The notes under the pieces: generated by a model
The model's database searches: none
Told to the model about the DNA's origin: nothing
What the model saw: only the letters and a program-made list of their open reading frames with translations
Shown: positions 10,288-17,512 of the stretch, in pieces
Position numbering within the stretch: the first letter of the stretch is position 1
Layout: every line of letters begins with the position of its first letter
Assembly (NCBI GenBank): GCA_002364755.1
Contig: DEZI01000021.1
Span: 62,001 to 126,000 of the forward strand
Length of the DNA stretch: 64,000 nt
Direction: 5' to 3'
Origin: Stenotrophomonas maltophilia
Lineage (GTDB): Bacteria > Pseudomonadota > Gammaproteobacteria > Xanthomonadales > Xanthomonadaceae
Translations under genes and position numbers: made by a program

Positions 10288-10330
10288 GGGGGCCGCGGGT
10301 TGTAGAGCCGAGCCCATGCTCGGCTGCTTC
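10212..10330 (+). repeat. Left copy of a 119-bp direct repeat (zapE 3' end plus SMAG)
   Basis: Matches 10659-10777 over 119 bp with three mismatches. It covers the last 25 zapE codons, the stop, the spacer and a SMAG hairpin whose GTAG is at 10302. The two copies bracket 328 bp carrying an 86-codon gene. This SMAG lacks its inverted partner, whereas the right copy still has one. Confidence 0.93.
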
Positions 10331-10353
10331 AAGTATTCCGGTAGGGGTGATTC

Positions 10354-10614
10354 ATGAGCCAGGAAATCGACAAGCACGTTGTGCGAGCCCTCGTTGACCT
10401 CGCCGTATTTCTCGAGTTTTCGGCGGATGATGTATTGGATCCTGACGCTGCAATCCAGCGGCTCGAACAACTGGCTTCGACACTGCAGATGATGGACCTG
10501 GAGTCCCAATCATCGTTGTGCTCGCAGTTCAGAAGCATCGCAATGGACTATTCAGATGAGCAGGCAGGCTTTGTGGAAAGTCTGGGCGAAGCGCTGGGGC
10601 TGACCGAGGAGTAG
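10354..10614 (+). CDS. Small acidic hypothetical protein between zapE 3'-end duplicates
   Basis: An 86-residue soluble acidic protein that I do not recognise. It has no signal peptide or membrane segment and is mostly predicted helical (VVRALVDLAVFLEF, then AAIQRLEQLASTL). The ATG follows GTAGGGGTG, a plausible ribosome site. The gene is visibly lower in GC than zapE and lies alone between the two 119-bp repeats, so it was acquired horizontally. Small acidic orphan genes in such positions are often immunity or antitoxin proteins, but that is context only; no partner gene is adjacent. Confidence 0.7.
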   Translation: MSQEIDKHVVRALVDLAVFLEFSADDVLDPDAAIQRLEQLASTLQMMDLESQSSLCSQFRSIAMDYSDEQAGFVESLGEALGLTEE

Positions 10615-10658
10615 TCCGCTCGCCTATAGGGACCCAGGAATCTTCTTGAAGTAAGAGA

Positions 10659-10777
10659 CGCCTTCGAGCGCACCGCCTCGCGCCTGATCGAAATGCAGAG
10701 CGCCGAGTACCTGGGCACCCCGCACCGGGCGTGAGGGGGCCGCGGGTTGTAGAGCCGAGCCGATGCTCGGCTGTTTC
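10659..10777 (+). repeat. Right copy of the 119-bp direct repeat (zapE 3'-end remnant plus SMAG)
   Basis: Non-coding duplicate of the final zapE codons, stop and SMAG hairpin (see 10212-10330). It has no start and is not expected to be translated. Its SMAG is the left half of an intact pair ending at 10821. Confidence 0.93.
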
Positions 10778-10821
10778 TGAATGAAGCGCCGAAAGGCAGC
10801 CGGGCGCGGGCTCGGCTCTAC
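10749..10821. repeat. SMAG-type REP pair
   Basis: GTAG at 10749, core AGCCGAGC...GCTCGGCT, inverted partner ending in CTAC at 10821. The left half belongs to the 119-bp duplication. The pair lies just downstream of the minus-strand YggN-like gene. Confidence 0.88.
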
Positions 10822-10836
10822 AACAGCACTGCGGGC

Positions 10837-11643
10837 TTATCGGCTCGGCGCCACCGCATCGCCCTGCGGCTGCTCGCGCACGCTGGCCGCCACCTGCACG
10901 CCTTCACTGCGCTGGATCAGCCGCAGCGGCTGCCCTTGGTAGCGCACCTCCAGCGCGTCGTGGGCCTCGGCTACGGCGGCCACCAGCGGGCACAGCGCCT
11001 GCGCGCGGGCCTCGATGCGCTCGGCGCGGCCTTCCAGCTGCTGCTCCATCTGCGCGTCCAGGCGGTCGCCGCGCTCCTCCATCGCGTCGCTGCGGCCGGT
11101 GACCATCTGCCACAGCATGCTGCGGGCGATGGACGCGGACAGCGACTCGGCCATGTCCTGCACCTTGGCCTCGAAGCCCGGCCCGAACACCGCCTGTTCC
11201 CAGTAGCCCTTGCCCAGCGTGCCGCCGATCCAGTCATCGGCCTGCCGGCGCAGGCGCCGGACCTTGCGGCTGTTGGCGGTGCCGGTGAGGCTCTCATAGA
11301 CCCCGTCGAGCACGTCGAAGCTCAGTCCACTCACTTCATGGGCCAGCGCCGTGGCCGCCGGCATCAGCTGCCGCGCCCCGGCCTCCATCTGCCGCAGGCG
11401 GGCGGCGTCGGCCTCGCTGACCGGCACGACCGTGTCGTCCAGGCTCAGCACGCCATCGTGGAACACTACCTCGTGCGGCGCCTGCGGGCCATGCCGCAGC
11501 CAGATGCCGCCGCTGTCCACCAGCACGTCGTAGTCGGTGCGCATGCCGCACTGGTCCGAGCGAAGCTTCGGGGCGTCGCCGGCCAGCACCGGGGCGGTGG
11601 CCAGGCAGGCCAGCAGGGCCAGGGCGGGCAGGGGAAGGCGCAT
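10837..11643 (-). CDS. YggN-like secreted protein (DUF2884)
   Basis: Exported protein of 268 residues. The signal peptide is MRLPLPALALLACLATAPVL, with processing predicted after VLAG. The mature part has the DUF2884/YggN pattern: an N-terminal DQCGMRTDYDVLVDSGGIWL segment, a central helical region around a SIARSMLWQMVTGRSDAMEE stretch, and a charged C-terminal third (EQQLEGRAERIEARAQALC). The function of this periplasmic family is not established. It is bounded by a SMAG pair on its 3' side and the long nrdA leader on its 5' side. Confidence 0.72.
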   Translation of the reverse strand: MRLPLPALALLACLATAPVLAGDAPKLRSDQCGMRTDYDVLVDSGGIWLRHGPQAPHEVVFHDGVLSLDDTVVPVSEADAARLRQMEAGARQLMPAATALAHEVSGLSFDVLDGVYESLTGTANSRKVRRLRRQADDWIGGTLGKGYWEQAVFGPGFEAKVQDMAESLSASIARSMLWQMVTGRSDAMEERGDRLDAQMEQQLEGRAERIEARAQALCPLVAAVAEAHDALEVRYQGQPLRLIQRSEGVQVAASVREQPQGDAVAPSR

Positions 11644-12208
11644 GGTGGAATCCTTTCCGGTCAGTGCAGGCCCCCAGCATCCCGCGCCCGCACGGTGCCG
11701 TCACCGGCCGGAAGTCACTGCCCGATGGCCATCGCTCCGCCATACCGGCTTTCCCACCGGCTGCCCACCACCTATCCACAGGGTTGTCCCTAGCCAGCTT
11801 CATCACTGTCATGTGAAGCTGTCATTGTTCCGTTTCCGCAGCACGTTGTACCGCCGATGTGACGCCTTCCGGGCTTGACTGCGCAGCCCGTTCCGGCAGG
11901 TCCAAAGCGTCCAGACGCGGCGCCGACGGCATGATCCTTGCGCCGCAAGGGATTACCAGATTTCACTACATTTGGCGTTGACGGCCCCCACCACCCCCAC
12001 TATCTTGTGGCCGTCGGTCGCAACGACCCCATCGCCTGGGGTCCGCAACGGGGCACTACCGCAGTACCCGCCAGCGATCGCCAACCGGCAGTGGAAGGCG
12101 CAGGTCTCACCTCCTGCGACGCCGTCCTGCCACCCTGGGCTGTCATGTCCCGGGTCGAGCAACCCTGATGCATACAGCACCCCCAATCACGCCAAGAGGA
12201 CACACGCC
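11644..12208. promoter_or_regulatory. nrdA upstream region and leader
   Basis: A 565-nt gap upstream of nrdA with no convincing gene. It holds a DnaA-box-like CTATCCACA (11772-11780). Two CACTA-headed motifs (TTCACTACATTTGGCG at 11963-11978 and CCACTATCTTGTGG at 11997-12010) loosely resemble NrdR boxes, though spacing and match are imperfect. Two overlapping hairpins are also present: GGTCG-CAA-CGACC (12016-12028) and GACCCC-N7-GGGGTC (12025-12043), which cannot form together. The nrdA frame stays open back to 11972, but composition and the ribosome site favour a leader. Confidence 0.4.
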
Positions 12209-14620
12209 GTGACCACCGAATCCAGCGCCACCATCGAAAAGGAAAGCGAGTTCCTGCTGACGTCGCCGCCGACGGCCAACGCGATGAGCGTGACCAAGCG
12301 CAACGGCACGACCGAGCTGGTGGATCTGAACAAGATCGTGCGCGCGGTGCAGCGTTCCTCCGAAGGCCTGCACGCCGTCGATCCGATGCGTGTGGCCACC
12401 CGTACCATCTCCGGCCTGTACAACGGCGCCACCACCCGCGAGCTGGACGAACTGTCCATCCGCACCGCCGCCCTGCTGATCGGTGAAGAGCCCGAGTACG
12501 GCCGCCTTGCGGCGCGCCTGCTGGCCAACTACATCGCCAAGGAAGTGTCGGGCCAGGAAATCTACGCCTTCTCGCAGTCGGTCAGCCGTGGCCACGAAGT
12601 CGGCCTGATCAACGACCGCCTGCTGAACTTCGTGCAGACCAACGCACGCAAGCTCAACGATGCCATCGACATCTCGCTGGACCTGAACTTCGATTACTTC
12701 GGCCTGCGTACCCTGTACGACCGCTACCTGCTGCGCCACCCGCACACCCGCAAGGTGATCGAGACCCCGCAGCAGTTCTTCCTGCGCATCGCCAGCGCGC
12801 TGAGCGAAGACGTGCCCGAGGCCCTGGCGCTGTACAAGCGCATGGGCAACCTGGACTACCTGCCGTCCAGCCCGACCCTGTTCAACTCCGGCACCACCCA
12901 CGAGCAGCTGTCCTCGTGCTTCCTGCTGGATTCGCCGCAGGACTCGCTGGAATCGATCTACTCCAAGTACGGCGACATCGCCCAGCTGTCGAAGTTCTCC
13001 GGCGGCATCGGCGTCAGCTACACCCGCGTGCGTTCGCGTGGTTCGCTCATCAAGTCCACCAACGGCCACTCCAACGGCATCGTGCCGTGGCTGAAGACCA
13101 TGGATTCGTCCGTGGCCGCGGTGAACCAGGGCGGCAAGCGCAAGGGCGCAGCCTGCGTGTATCTGGAAACCTGGCACGCCGACATCGAGGATTTCCTCGA
13201 GCTGCGTGACAACACCGGCGACGAATCGCGCCGTGCGCACAACCTGAACCTGGCCAACTGGATCCCGGACCTGTTCATGAAGCGCGTCGAGGCCGACCAG
13301 GAATGGTCGCTGTTCGATCCGCGCGTCGTGCCGGAGTTCACCGACCTGTTCGGCGAAGCCTTCGAAGCCGCCTACCTGCAGGCCGAAGCACAGGGCAAGG
13401 CCAACCGCACCATCTCCGCGCGCAAGCTGTACTCGCGGATGATGCGTACCCTGGCCGAGACCGGCAACGGCTGGATGACCTTCAAGGACAAGTGCAACCG
13501 CGCCAGCAACCAGACCCTGCGCGCCGGCAACGTCATCCACCTGTCCAACCTGTGCACCGAAATCCTGGAAGTCACCTCGGCCGAAGAGACCGCAGTGTGC
13601 AACCTGGGTTCGATCAACCTGGGCAACCACTTCGACGGCAACGGCGAGTTCGATTTCGACAAGCTGGCCGACACCGTGCGCCTGGCCGTGCGCCAGCTCG
13701 ACCGCGTCATCGACCTGAACTTCTACCCGATCGAATCGGCGCGCCGCGGCAACCTGCGCTGGCGTCCGGTCGGCCTGGGCTGCATGGGCCTGCAGGACGT
13801 GTTCTTCCGCAAGCGCCTGCCGTTCGATGGCGCCGAAGCACGCGCGCTGTCGAAGAAGATCGCCGAGACCATCTACTTCCACGCGCTGGAAACCTCGGTC
13901 GAACTGGCCCAGGAACGCGGCAAGCACCCGTCCTTCGCCGACACCCGTGCGGCCAGCGGCGAGCTGCAGTTCGACGCCTGGAACGTGGTGCCCGAAGATG
14001 CCGAGCGTTGGGATACCCTGCGCGAGCGCATCAAGGAACACGGCCTGCGCAACTCGCTGATGATCGCCATTGCCCCGACCGCGACCATCGCTTCGATTGC
14101 CGGCTGCTACGAGTGCGTCGAACCGCAGGTGTCCAACCTGTTCAAGCGCGAAACCCTGTCCGGTGACTTCCTGCAGGTCAACCGCTACCTGGTGAACGAG
14201 CTGAAGAAGCTGGGCCACTGGACCCCGGAAATGCGCGACGCCATCAAGCTGGCCGAAGGCTCGATCCAGGGCATCACGCAGATTCCGGAAACGCTGCGCC
14301 ACGTCTACCGCACCGCGTGGGAACTGCCGATGCGTTCGCTGATCGACATGGCTGCCGACCGTGGCGCCTTCATCGACCAGTCCGCCTCGCTCAACCTGTT
14401 CATGGAAAGCCCGAACATCGGCGCGATGTCCTCCATGTACATGTACGCCTGGAAGCAGGGCATCAAGACCACCTACTACCTGCGTTCGCGCCCGGCTACC
14501 AAGATCGCCAAGACCACGGTCAGCCACACTGCCACCGCAGCGCCGGAAAAGGTGTTCAGCCCGGAAGAGGCCATCGCCTGCTCGCTGGAGAACCCGGAAG
14601 CCTGCGAGGCCTGCCAGTAA
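12209..14620 (+). CDS. nrdA: Class Ia ribonucleotide reductase, alpha subunit
   Basis: Large catalytic subunit reducing ribonucleoside diphosphates, 803 residues. The start is GTG at 12209 with AAGAGGA 8 nt upstream; an ATG at 12285 (MSVTKRNG) is a shorter alternative. An N-terminal ATP cone follows (residues ~26-115). The catalytic core has the active-site cysteines in LSSCFLLDSP, LSNLCTEILE (with the glutamate) and AVCNLGSINL, plus PTATIASIAG. The C-terminal redox pair is in CEACQ. It is followed after 112 nt by nrdB, with two palindromic repeats between. Aerobic dNTP supply is the expected role. Confidence 0.96.
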   Translation: MTTESSATIEKESEFLLTSPPTANAMSVTKRNGTTELVDLNKIVRAVQRSSEGLHAVDPMRVATRTISGLYNGATTRELDELSIRTAALLIGEEPEYGRLAARLLANYIAKEVSGQEIYAFSQSVSRGHEVGLINDRLLNFVQTNARKLNDAIDISLDLNFDYFGLRTLYDRYLLRHPHTRKVIETPQQFFLRIASALSEDVPEALALYKRMGNLDYLPSSPTLFNSGTTHEQLSSCFLLDSPQDSLESIYSKYGDIAQLSKFSGGIGVSYTRVRSRGSLIKSTNGHSNGIVPWLKTMDSSVAAVNQGGKRKGAACVYLETWHADIEDFLELRDNTGDESRRAHNLNLANWIPDLFMKRVEADQEWSLFDPRVVPEFTDLFGEAFEAAYLQAEAQGKANRTISARKLYSRMMRTLAETGNGWMTFKDKCNRASNQTLRAGNVIHLSNLCTEILEVTSAEETAVCNLGSINLGNHFDGNGEFDFDKLADTVRLAVRQLDRVIDLNFYPIESARRGNLRWRPVGLGCMGLQDVFFRKRLPFDGAEARALSKKIAETIYFHALETSVELAQERGKHPSFADTRAASGELQFDAWNVVPEDAERWDTLRERIKEHGLRNSLMIAIAPTATIASIAGCYECVEPQVSNLFKRETLSGDFLQVNRYLVNELKKLGHWTPEMRDAIKLAEGSIQGITQIPETLRHVYRTAWELPMRSLIDMAADRGAFIDQSASLNLFMESPNIGAMSSMYMYAWKQGIKTTYYLRSRPATKIAKTTVSHTATAAPEKVFSPEEAIACSLENPEACEACQ

Positions 14621-14633
14621 CACCGCGCGGTGG

Positions 14634-14654
14634 GTGCCGACCGTTGGTCGGCAC
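14634..14654. repeat. GTGCCGACC-type palindrome inside the nrdAB operon
   Basis: A perfect hairpin with arms GTGCCGACC and GGTCGGCAC around a 3-nt loop, 13 nt after the nrdA stop. The same palindrome recurs at 32337-32357, and a related GTGCCAACC form at 32266-32285, so it is a dispersed family distinct from the GTAG-headed SMAG elements. Confidence 0.8.
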
Positions 14655-14681
14655 GCCTGCTCCGCTGCGGAAACACCCACG

Positions 14682-14705
14682 GTAGCGCCGGGCCATGCCC
14701 GGCGG
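14682..14705. repeat. Single SMAG element between nrdA and nrdB
   Basis: GTAG plus the GCCGGGCCATGCCCGGC core, unpaired, 28 nt before the nrdB start. Together with the palindrome at 14634 it puts two stable hairpins between two co-transcribed genes. Confidence 0.88.
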
Positions 14706-14732
14706 CTCACCCAGGAATTCAAGGAAACACCC

Positions 14733-15752
14733 ATGGCCGACAAGCCCAAGCAGATGCTGCTCGATCCCGGTTTTGAACTGACCCTGCGCCCGATGCGCTA
14801 CCCGCAGTTCTATGACATGTACCGGAACGCGATCAAGAACACCTGGACGGTGGAAGAGATCAACTTCCAGATCGACATCAGCGACCTGCACAGCAAGATG
14901 TCGCCGGGCGAGCGCCACCTGATCCACCGCCTGGTCGCGTTCTTCGCCACCGGCGATTCGATCGTGTCCAACAACCTGGTGCTGAACCTGTACCAGCACC
15001 TCAATGCGCCCGAAGCGCGCATGTACCTGTCGCGCCAGCTGTATGAAGAAGCGCTGCACGTGCAGTTCTACCTGACCCTGCTGGACAACTACCTGCCGGA
15101 TCCGGATGAGCGCGCCAAAGCCTTCGACGCGGTGGAGAACATCGACTCGATCAAGAAGAAGGCCGATTTCTGCTTCAAGTGGATCGACTCGATCCAGAAC
15201 CTGAAGCGCATCGAGACCCGCGAAGAGCGTCGCCAGTTCCTGCTCAACCAGATCTGCTTCGCCGCGTGCATCGAAGGCCTGTTCTTCTTTGCCGCCTTCG
15301 CCTACGTGTACTACTTCCGCTCGCGCGGCCTGCTCAACGGCCTGGCCTCGGGCACCAACTGGGTGTTCCGCGACGAGAGCGCGCACATGGACTTCGCCTT
15401 CGAATGCGTGGATGTGATCCGCGAGGAAGAGCCGGACCTGTTCGACGACAAGATGAAGCAGGACGTCTACGAAATGCTGGCCGAAGCCATCGAGTGCGAA
15501 GTGCAGTTCGCCGAGGACGTGCTGTCCGGTGGCGTGGCGGGCATCTCCACCCGCGACATGCGCCAGTATCTGCAGCACTGCGCCGACAACCATTTCCATC
15601 GCCTGGGCATGGAGCGCAAGTACAACGTGCGCAACCCGCTGAGCTTCATGGAACTGCAGGACGTGCAGGAACTGACCAACTTCTTCGAGCGCCGCGCCTC
15701 GGCCTACCAGGTCGGCGTGCAGGGCGAAGTCGCCTTCGACATGAACTTCTGA
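14733..15752 (+). CDS. nrdB: Class Ia ribonucleotide reductase, beta subunit
   Basis: Di-iron tyrosyl-radical subunit of 339 residues. Ligands are visible in family order: Asp in FFATGDSIVSN; Glu and His in EEALHVQFY, with the radical Tyr four residues after the His; Glu in AACIEGLFFF; then Glu and His in DESAHMDFAF. The presence of the Tyr marks the standard NrdB rather than a Phe-type subgroup. The ATG at 14733 has AAGGA 7 nt upstream; an open frame back to 14361 overlaps nrdA and is not real. A strong terminator follows at 15784. Confidence 0.95.
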   Translation: MADKPKQMLLDPGFELTLRPMRYPQFYDMYRNAIKNTWTVEEINFQIDISDLHSKMSPGERHLIHRLVAFFATGDSIVSNNLVLNLYQHLNAPEARMYLSRQLYEEALHVQFYLTLLDNYLPDPDERAKAFDAVENIDSIKKKADFCFKWIDSIQNLKRIETREERRQFLLNQICFAACIEGLFFFAAFAYVYYFRSRGLLNGLASGTNWVFRDESAHMDFAFECVDVIREEEPDLFDDKMKQDVYEMLAEAIECEVQFAEDVLSGGVAGISTRDMRQYLQHCADNHFHRLGMERKYNVRNPLSFMELQDVQELTNFFERRASAYQVGVQGEVAFDMNF

Positions 15753-15783
15753 TCGAACCGGTCAGGTCTGTCGCAATGAAAAA

Positions 15784-15806
15784 CCCCGGCAATGCCGGGG
15801 TTTTTT
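15784..15806 (+). terminator. Rho-independent terminator of nrdAB
   Basis: CCCCGGC-AAT-GCCGGGG followed by six T, 31 nt after the nrdB stop. Confidence 0.92.
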
Positions 15807-15899
15807 GTAGGTGGCGACGGGCCACGCCCGGCGGAATCCAACCGGCGGGGCGGAAACATCGGCCTCACGGCGTGCTCGCCGGGCGCGGCCCGGCGCTAC
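15807..15899. repeat. SMAG-type REP pair, diverged left half
   Basis: GTAG directly abuts the T-tract of the nrdAB terminator. The left palindrome has an imperfect core (GACGGGCCACGCCCGGC); the right one is canonical and ends in CTAC at 15899. Confidence 0.85.
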
Positions 15900-15914
15900 C
15901 GGATGGTGTGCCTT

Positions 15915-15938
15915 GTAGAGCCGAGCCCATGCTCGGCT
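15915..15938. repeat. Single SMAG element
   Basis: GTAG plus AGCCGAGCCCATGCTCGGCT, with no inverted partner nearby. Third hairpin within 150 nt after nrdB. Confidence 0.87.
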
Positions 15939-16090
15939 CACGCGCGCAGCGCGCAATGACGCAATCCGTATCAAGGGTCGGTCACGACCCCACGCGTCGG
16001 CTCTGCCCGCAATGTGTACGTGTGTCGCGTAAGCCTCTGGAATCACGCGGATTCCGCTGACCATCATGGCGCGCTGCTGGCGCCCCAGCA

Positions 16091-16280
16091 GCCGGGACTG
16101 CAATCCCGTGAAAGAAGTCAGAGTAGGCTCATCAGCCGTCGCCGGCATTGTCCGGCGGCGGTTGGTGGACCGTCGCACGCCTATGGCGGGCGATGCGTTG
16201 GAGGGCGAGAGCCCACCGGTTCTTTACTGACTTCCTTCCGGGATTGCAGCCACGCATCGTCCGCCACCCTCACCGGTGGC
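16091..16280 (+). ncRNA. Candidate structured RNA leader, copy A
   Basis: A 190-nt element just before a strong ribosome site. A terminal stem pairs CTGCAATCCCG (16098-16108) with CGGGATTGCAG (16239-16249), 11 bp perfect. Inside are three hairpins: CCGTCGCCGG/CCGGCGGCGG; CGTCGCACGCC-TAT-GGCGGGCGATG; and GGGC-GAGA-GCCC. A fourth, GCCACC-N6-GGTGGC (16263-16280), follows the terminal stem. The same order of elements, with different stem sequences that still pair, occurs in copy B at 58313-58503 on the other strand. The conserved blocks are CTATGGCGGGC and GCCACGCATCG. Role unknown; a cis-acting 5' leader is the simplest reading. Confidence 0.6.
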
Positions 16281-16304
16281 CTGATACGTAATGGAGGAAC
16301 CACC

Positions 16305-16555
16305 ATGAGTACCGATCCGACGAACGTGCATGAACTCAATCACCTGCTGCTGCGCCTGCGCCGCCTGATGCAGGGCATCGAAGGCACCGCCTGCTGCTCT
16401 GCGACCATCAGCTCGCCCAAGCCAACGGCAGCGCCTCACCACTGCAAGGCAAGCAACCGGCCGATGCCACGCACGCCATGCTGTGTCTGGCCATCAACGG
16501 CCGCCGTTGCGCGGAAACGATGGAGCGGCTGGTCGCCGGACCGATCGTGCACTGA
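16305..16555 (+). pseudogene. Small gene downstream of leader A, apparently frameshifted
   Basis: The ATG at 16305 has GGAGG at 16293-16297 and opens MSTDPTNVHELNHLL, then about 28 good residues. Near 16390 the frame degenerates into a Pro/Cys-rich stretch that runs on into the SMAG repeat. The frame one step away is instead protein-like (LLLCDHQLAQANGS to MERLVAGPIVH) and stops at 16553-16555. A single missing base around 16388-16396 would join them into an ~83-residue protein. I do not recognise the family. A sequencing indel is the alternative. Confidence 0.5.
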
Positions 16556-16557
16556 CG

Positions 16558-16647
16558 GTAGCGCCGGGCCACGCCCGGCGGAATCATTCCGGCGCGGCGG
16601 GAAACATCGACCGCGCTGCGCACTCGCCGGGTATGGCCCGGCGCTAC
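16558..16647. repeat. SMAG-type REP pair
   Basis: GTAG with core GCCGGGCCACGCCCGGC, then an inverted partner ending in CTAC at 16647. It begins 3 nt after the stop of the restored small gene. Confidence 0.88.
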
Positions 16648-16663
16648 CGCTACCAACGGTCTG

Positions 16664-16714
16664 ACCACCGTCCTTCCACCGCCATGCGCACTGCCCACCC
16701 GGCCAGCGGCGTGC
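16664..16714 (-). pseudogene. Remnant of the lysE-type exporter 3' end
   Basis: These 51 bp match 18822-18872, the last codons of the LysE-family gene, with 8 mismatches and no gaps, in the same orientation. The copy includes the equivalent of AVRMAVEGRR but not the stop. It marks the left edge of the 2.1-kb insertion carrying the lipoprotein and metallopeptidase effector. From here to 16944 I see no other gene. Confidence 0.7.
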
Positions 16715-16944
16715 ATCGTCGATCGCATCACTCAAGCTGTGATCTTTCTTGAGAGAAGATCAACCACGCCAGCCAACTGCAACCTTGCCACGTCGGCGAC
16801 CAAGTGCCTCCGGCCGGCTGAACTGCTTGACTCCCGAAGTAGTGCTAGATTGATGAAATTGGGATTGCCGCGAGAGGTTCTGTCATGGATGCATGGGTCG
16901 AGAAATGCGCCTCTTCATCAAAAAGGCGACTGCGGGGCCGCCCC

Positions 16945-17484
16945 ATGGAAGCAGTGCGTCGCTGTCTCACAGCCGCTGTTGCGGCGTTGGTATTGCCAGC
17001 ATGTTCGAGCAGTGCGCCCCCCACCCCCTCATATCATCTGGATCAAAGACAGTCCGTCAAATCAGGGAGTGACATTGGTATGGAGCGATTCAAGAACGAC
17101 ATCGAGCGTTTGATCAGTGTGCGTTTTGATGATGTCGATGCATTGAATGAACAGCTTCACACGCACCTCGGAGAGCCGGCTCGACAGGGTTTGAGGGACG
17201 AGCGGATCGCAGAGCGCGGAATGTTGGGTGACCTTGAGGTCCGGAACATCAAGCTGAGAAGTGCTGCCGACGATCCTGCGCATGCAAACCTGATCTTTGA
17301 GGTCGCGCCACCGGGCATTGCACTCAAGGACGTTAATTGGGAGGGCTCCATCGTAAATCCAGCTCACCCTGATGCGTCTGGCTCCCGCCCTTACTGGTCT
17401 GCGCAAGTGAACGGGGCAGAGGTCGTGCTCGGGCTCGCCGCCGACAACGTGACGCTGACCTACGTATCGATCAGGCAGCGCTAA
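16945..17484 (+). CDS. Lipoprotein, probable immunity protein of the adjacent effector
   Basis: A 179-residue lipoprotein. A short basic n-region and hydrophobic stretch (LTAAVAALVLPAC) end in a lipobox with Cys at residue 20. The mature part is hydrophilic and has no domain I recognise. The ATG at 16945 gives a normal signal peptide; the ATG at 16885 has a better ribosome site (AGAGG) but would place the cysteine at residue 40. It lies immediately upstream of an XVIPCD effector, the position and export type expected of an X-T4SS immunity protein protecting the periplasm. GC is lower than in flanking core genes. Immunity is inferred from context. Confidence 0.7.
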   Translation: MEAVRRCLTAAVAALVLPACSSSAPPTPSYHLDQRQSVKSGSDIGMERFKNDIERLISVRFDDVDALNEQLHTHLGEPARQGLRDERIAERGMLGDLEVRNIKLRSAADDPAHANLIFEVAPPGIALKDVNWEGSIVNPAHPDASGSRPYWSAQVNGAEVVLGLAADNVTLTYVSIRQR

Positions 17485-17512
17485 CCACCTGTCATTGCGA
17501 AGGAGCCGCGCC

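Noticed and set aside
12016..12110. Cobalamin riboswitch upstream of nrdA
   Set aside because: The conserved B12-box and core sequences are absent, and class Ia reductase does not use cobalamin.
11972..12208. N-terminal extension of nrdA
   Set aside because: The frame is open but the sequence is Pro/Ser-rich, unlike NrdA, and the GTG at 12209 has a good ribosome site.
16091..16280. Retron msr-msd region
   Set aside because: It is bounded by inverted repeats, but there is no reverse transcriptase gene near either copy.
16014..16664. A 216-codon gene spanning the structured element, small gene and SMAG pair
   Set aside because: It reads through a conserved RNA-like element and a dispersed repeat. 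Only the segment after 16305 has a ribosome site and protein character.
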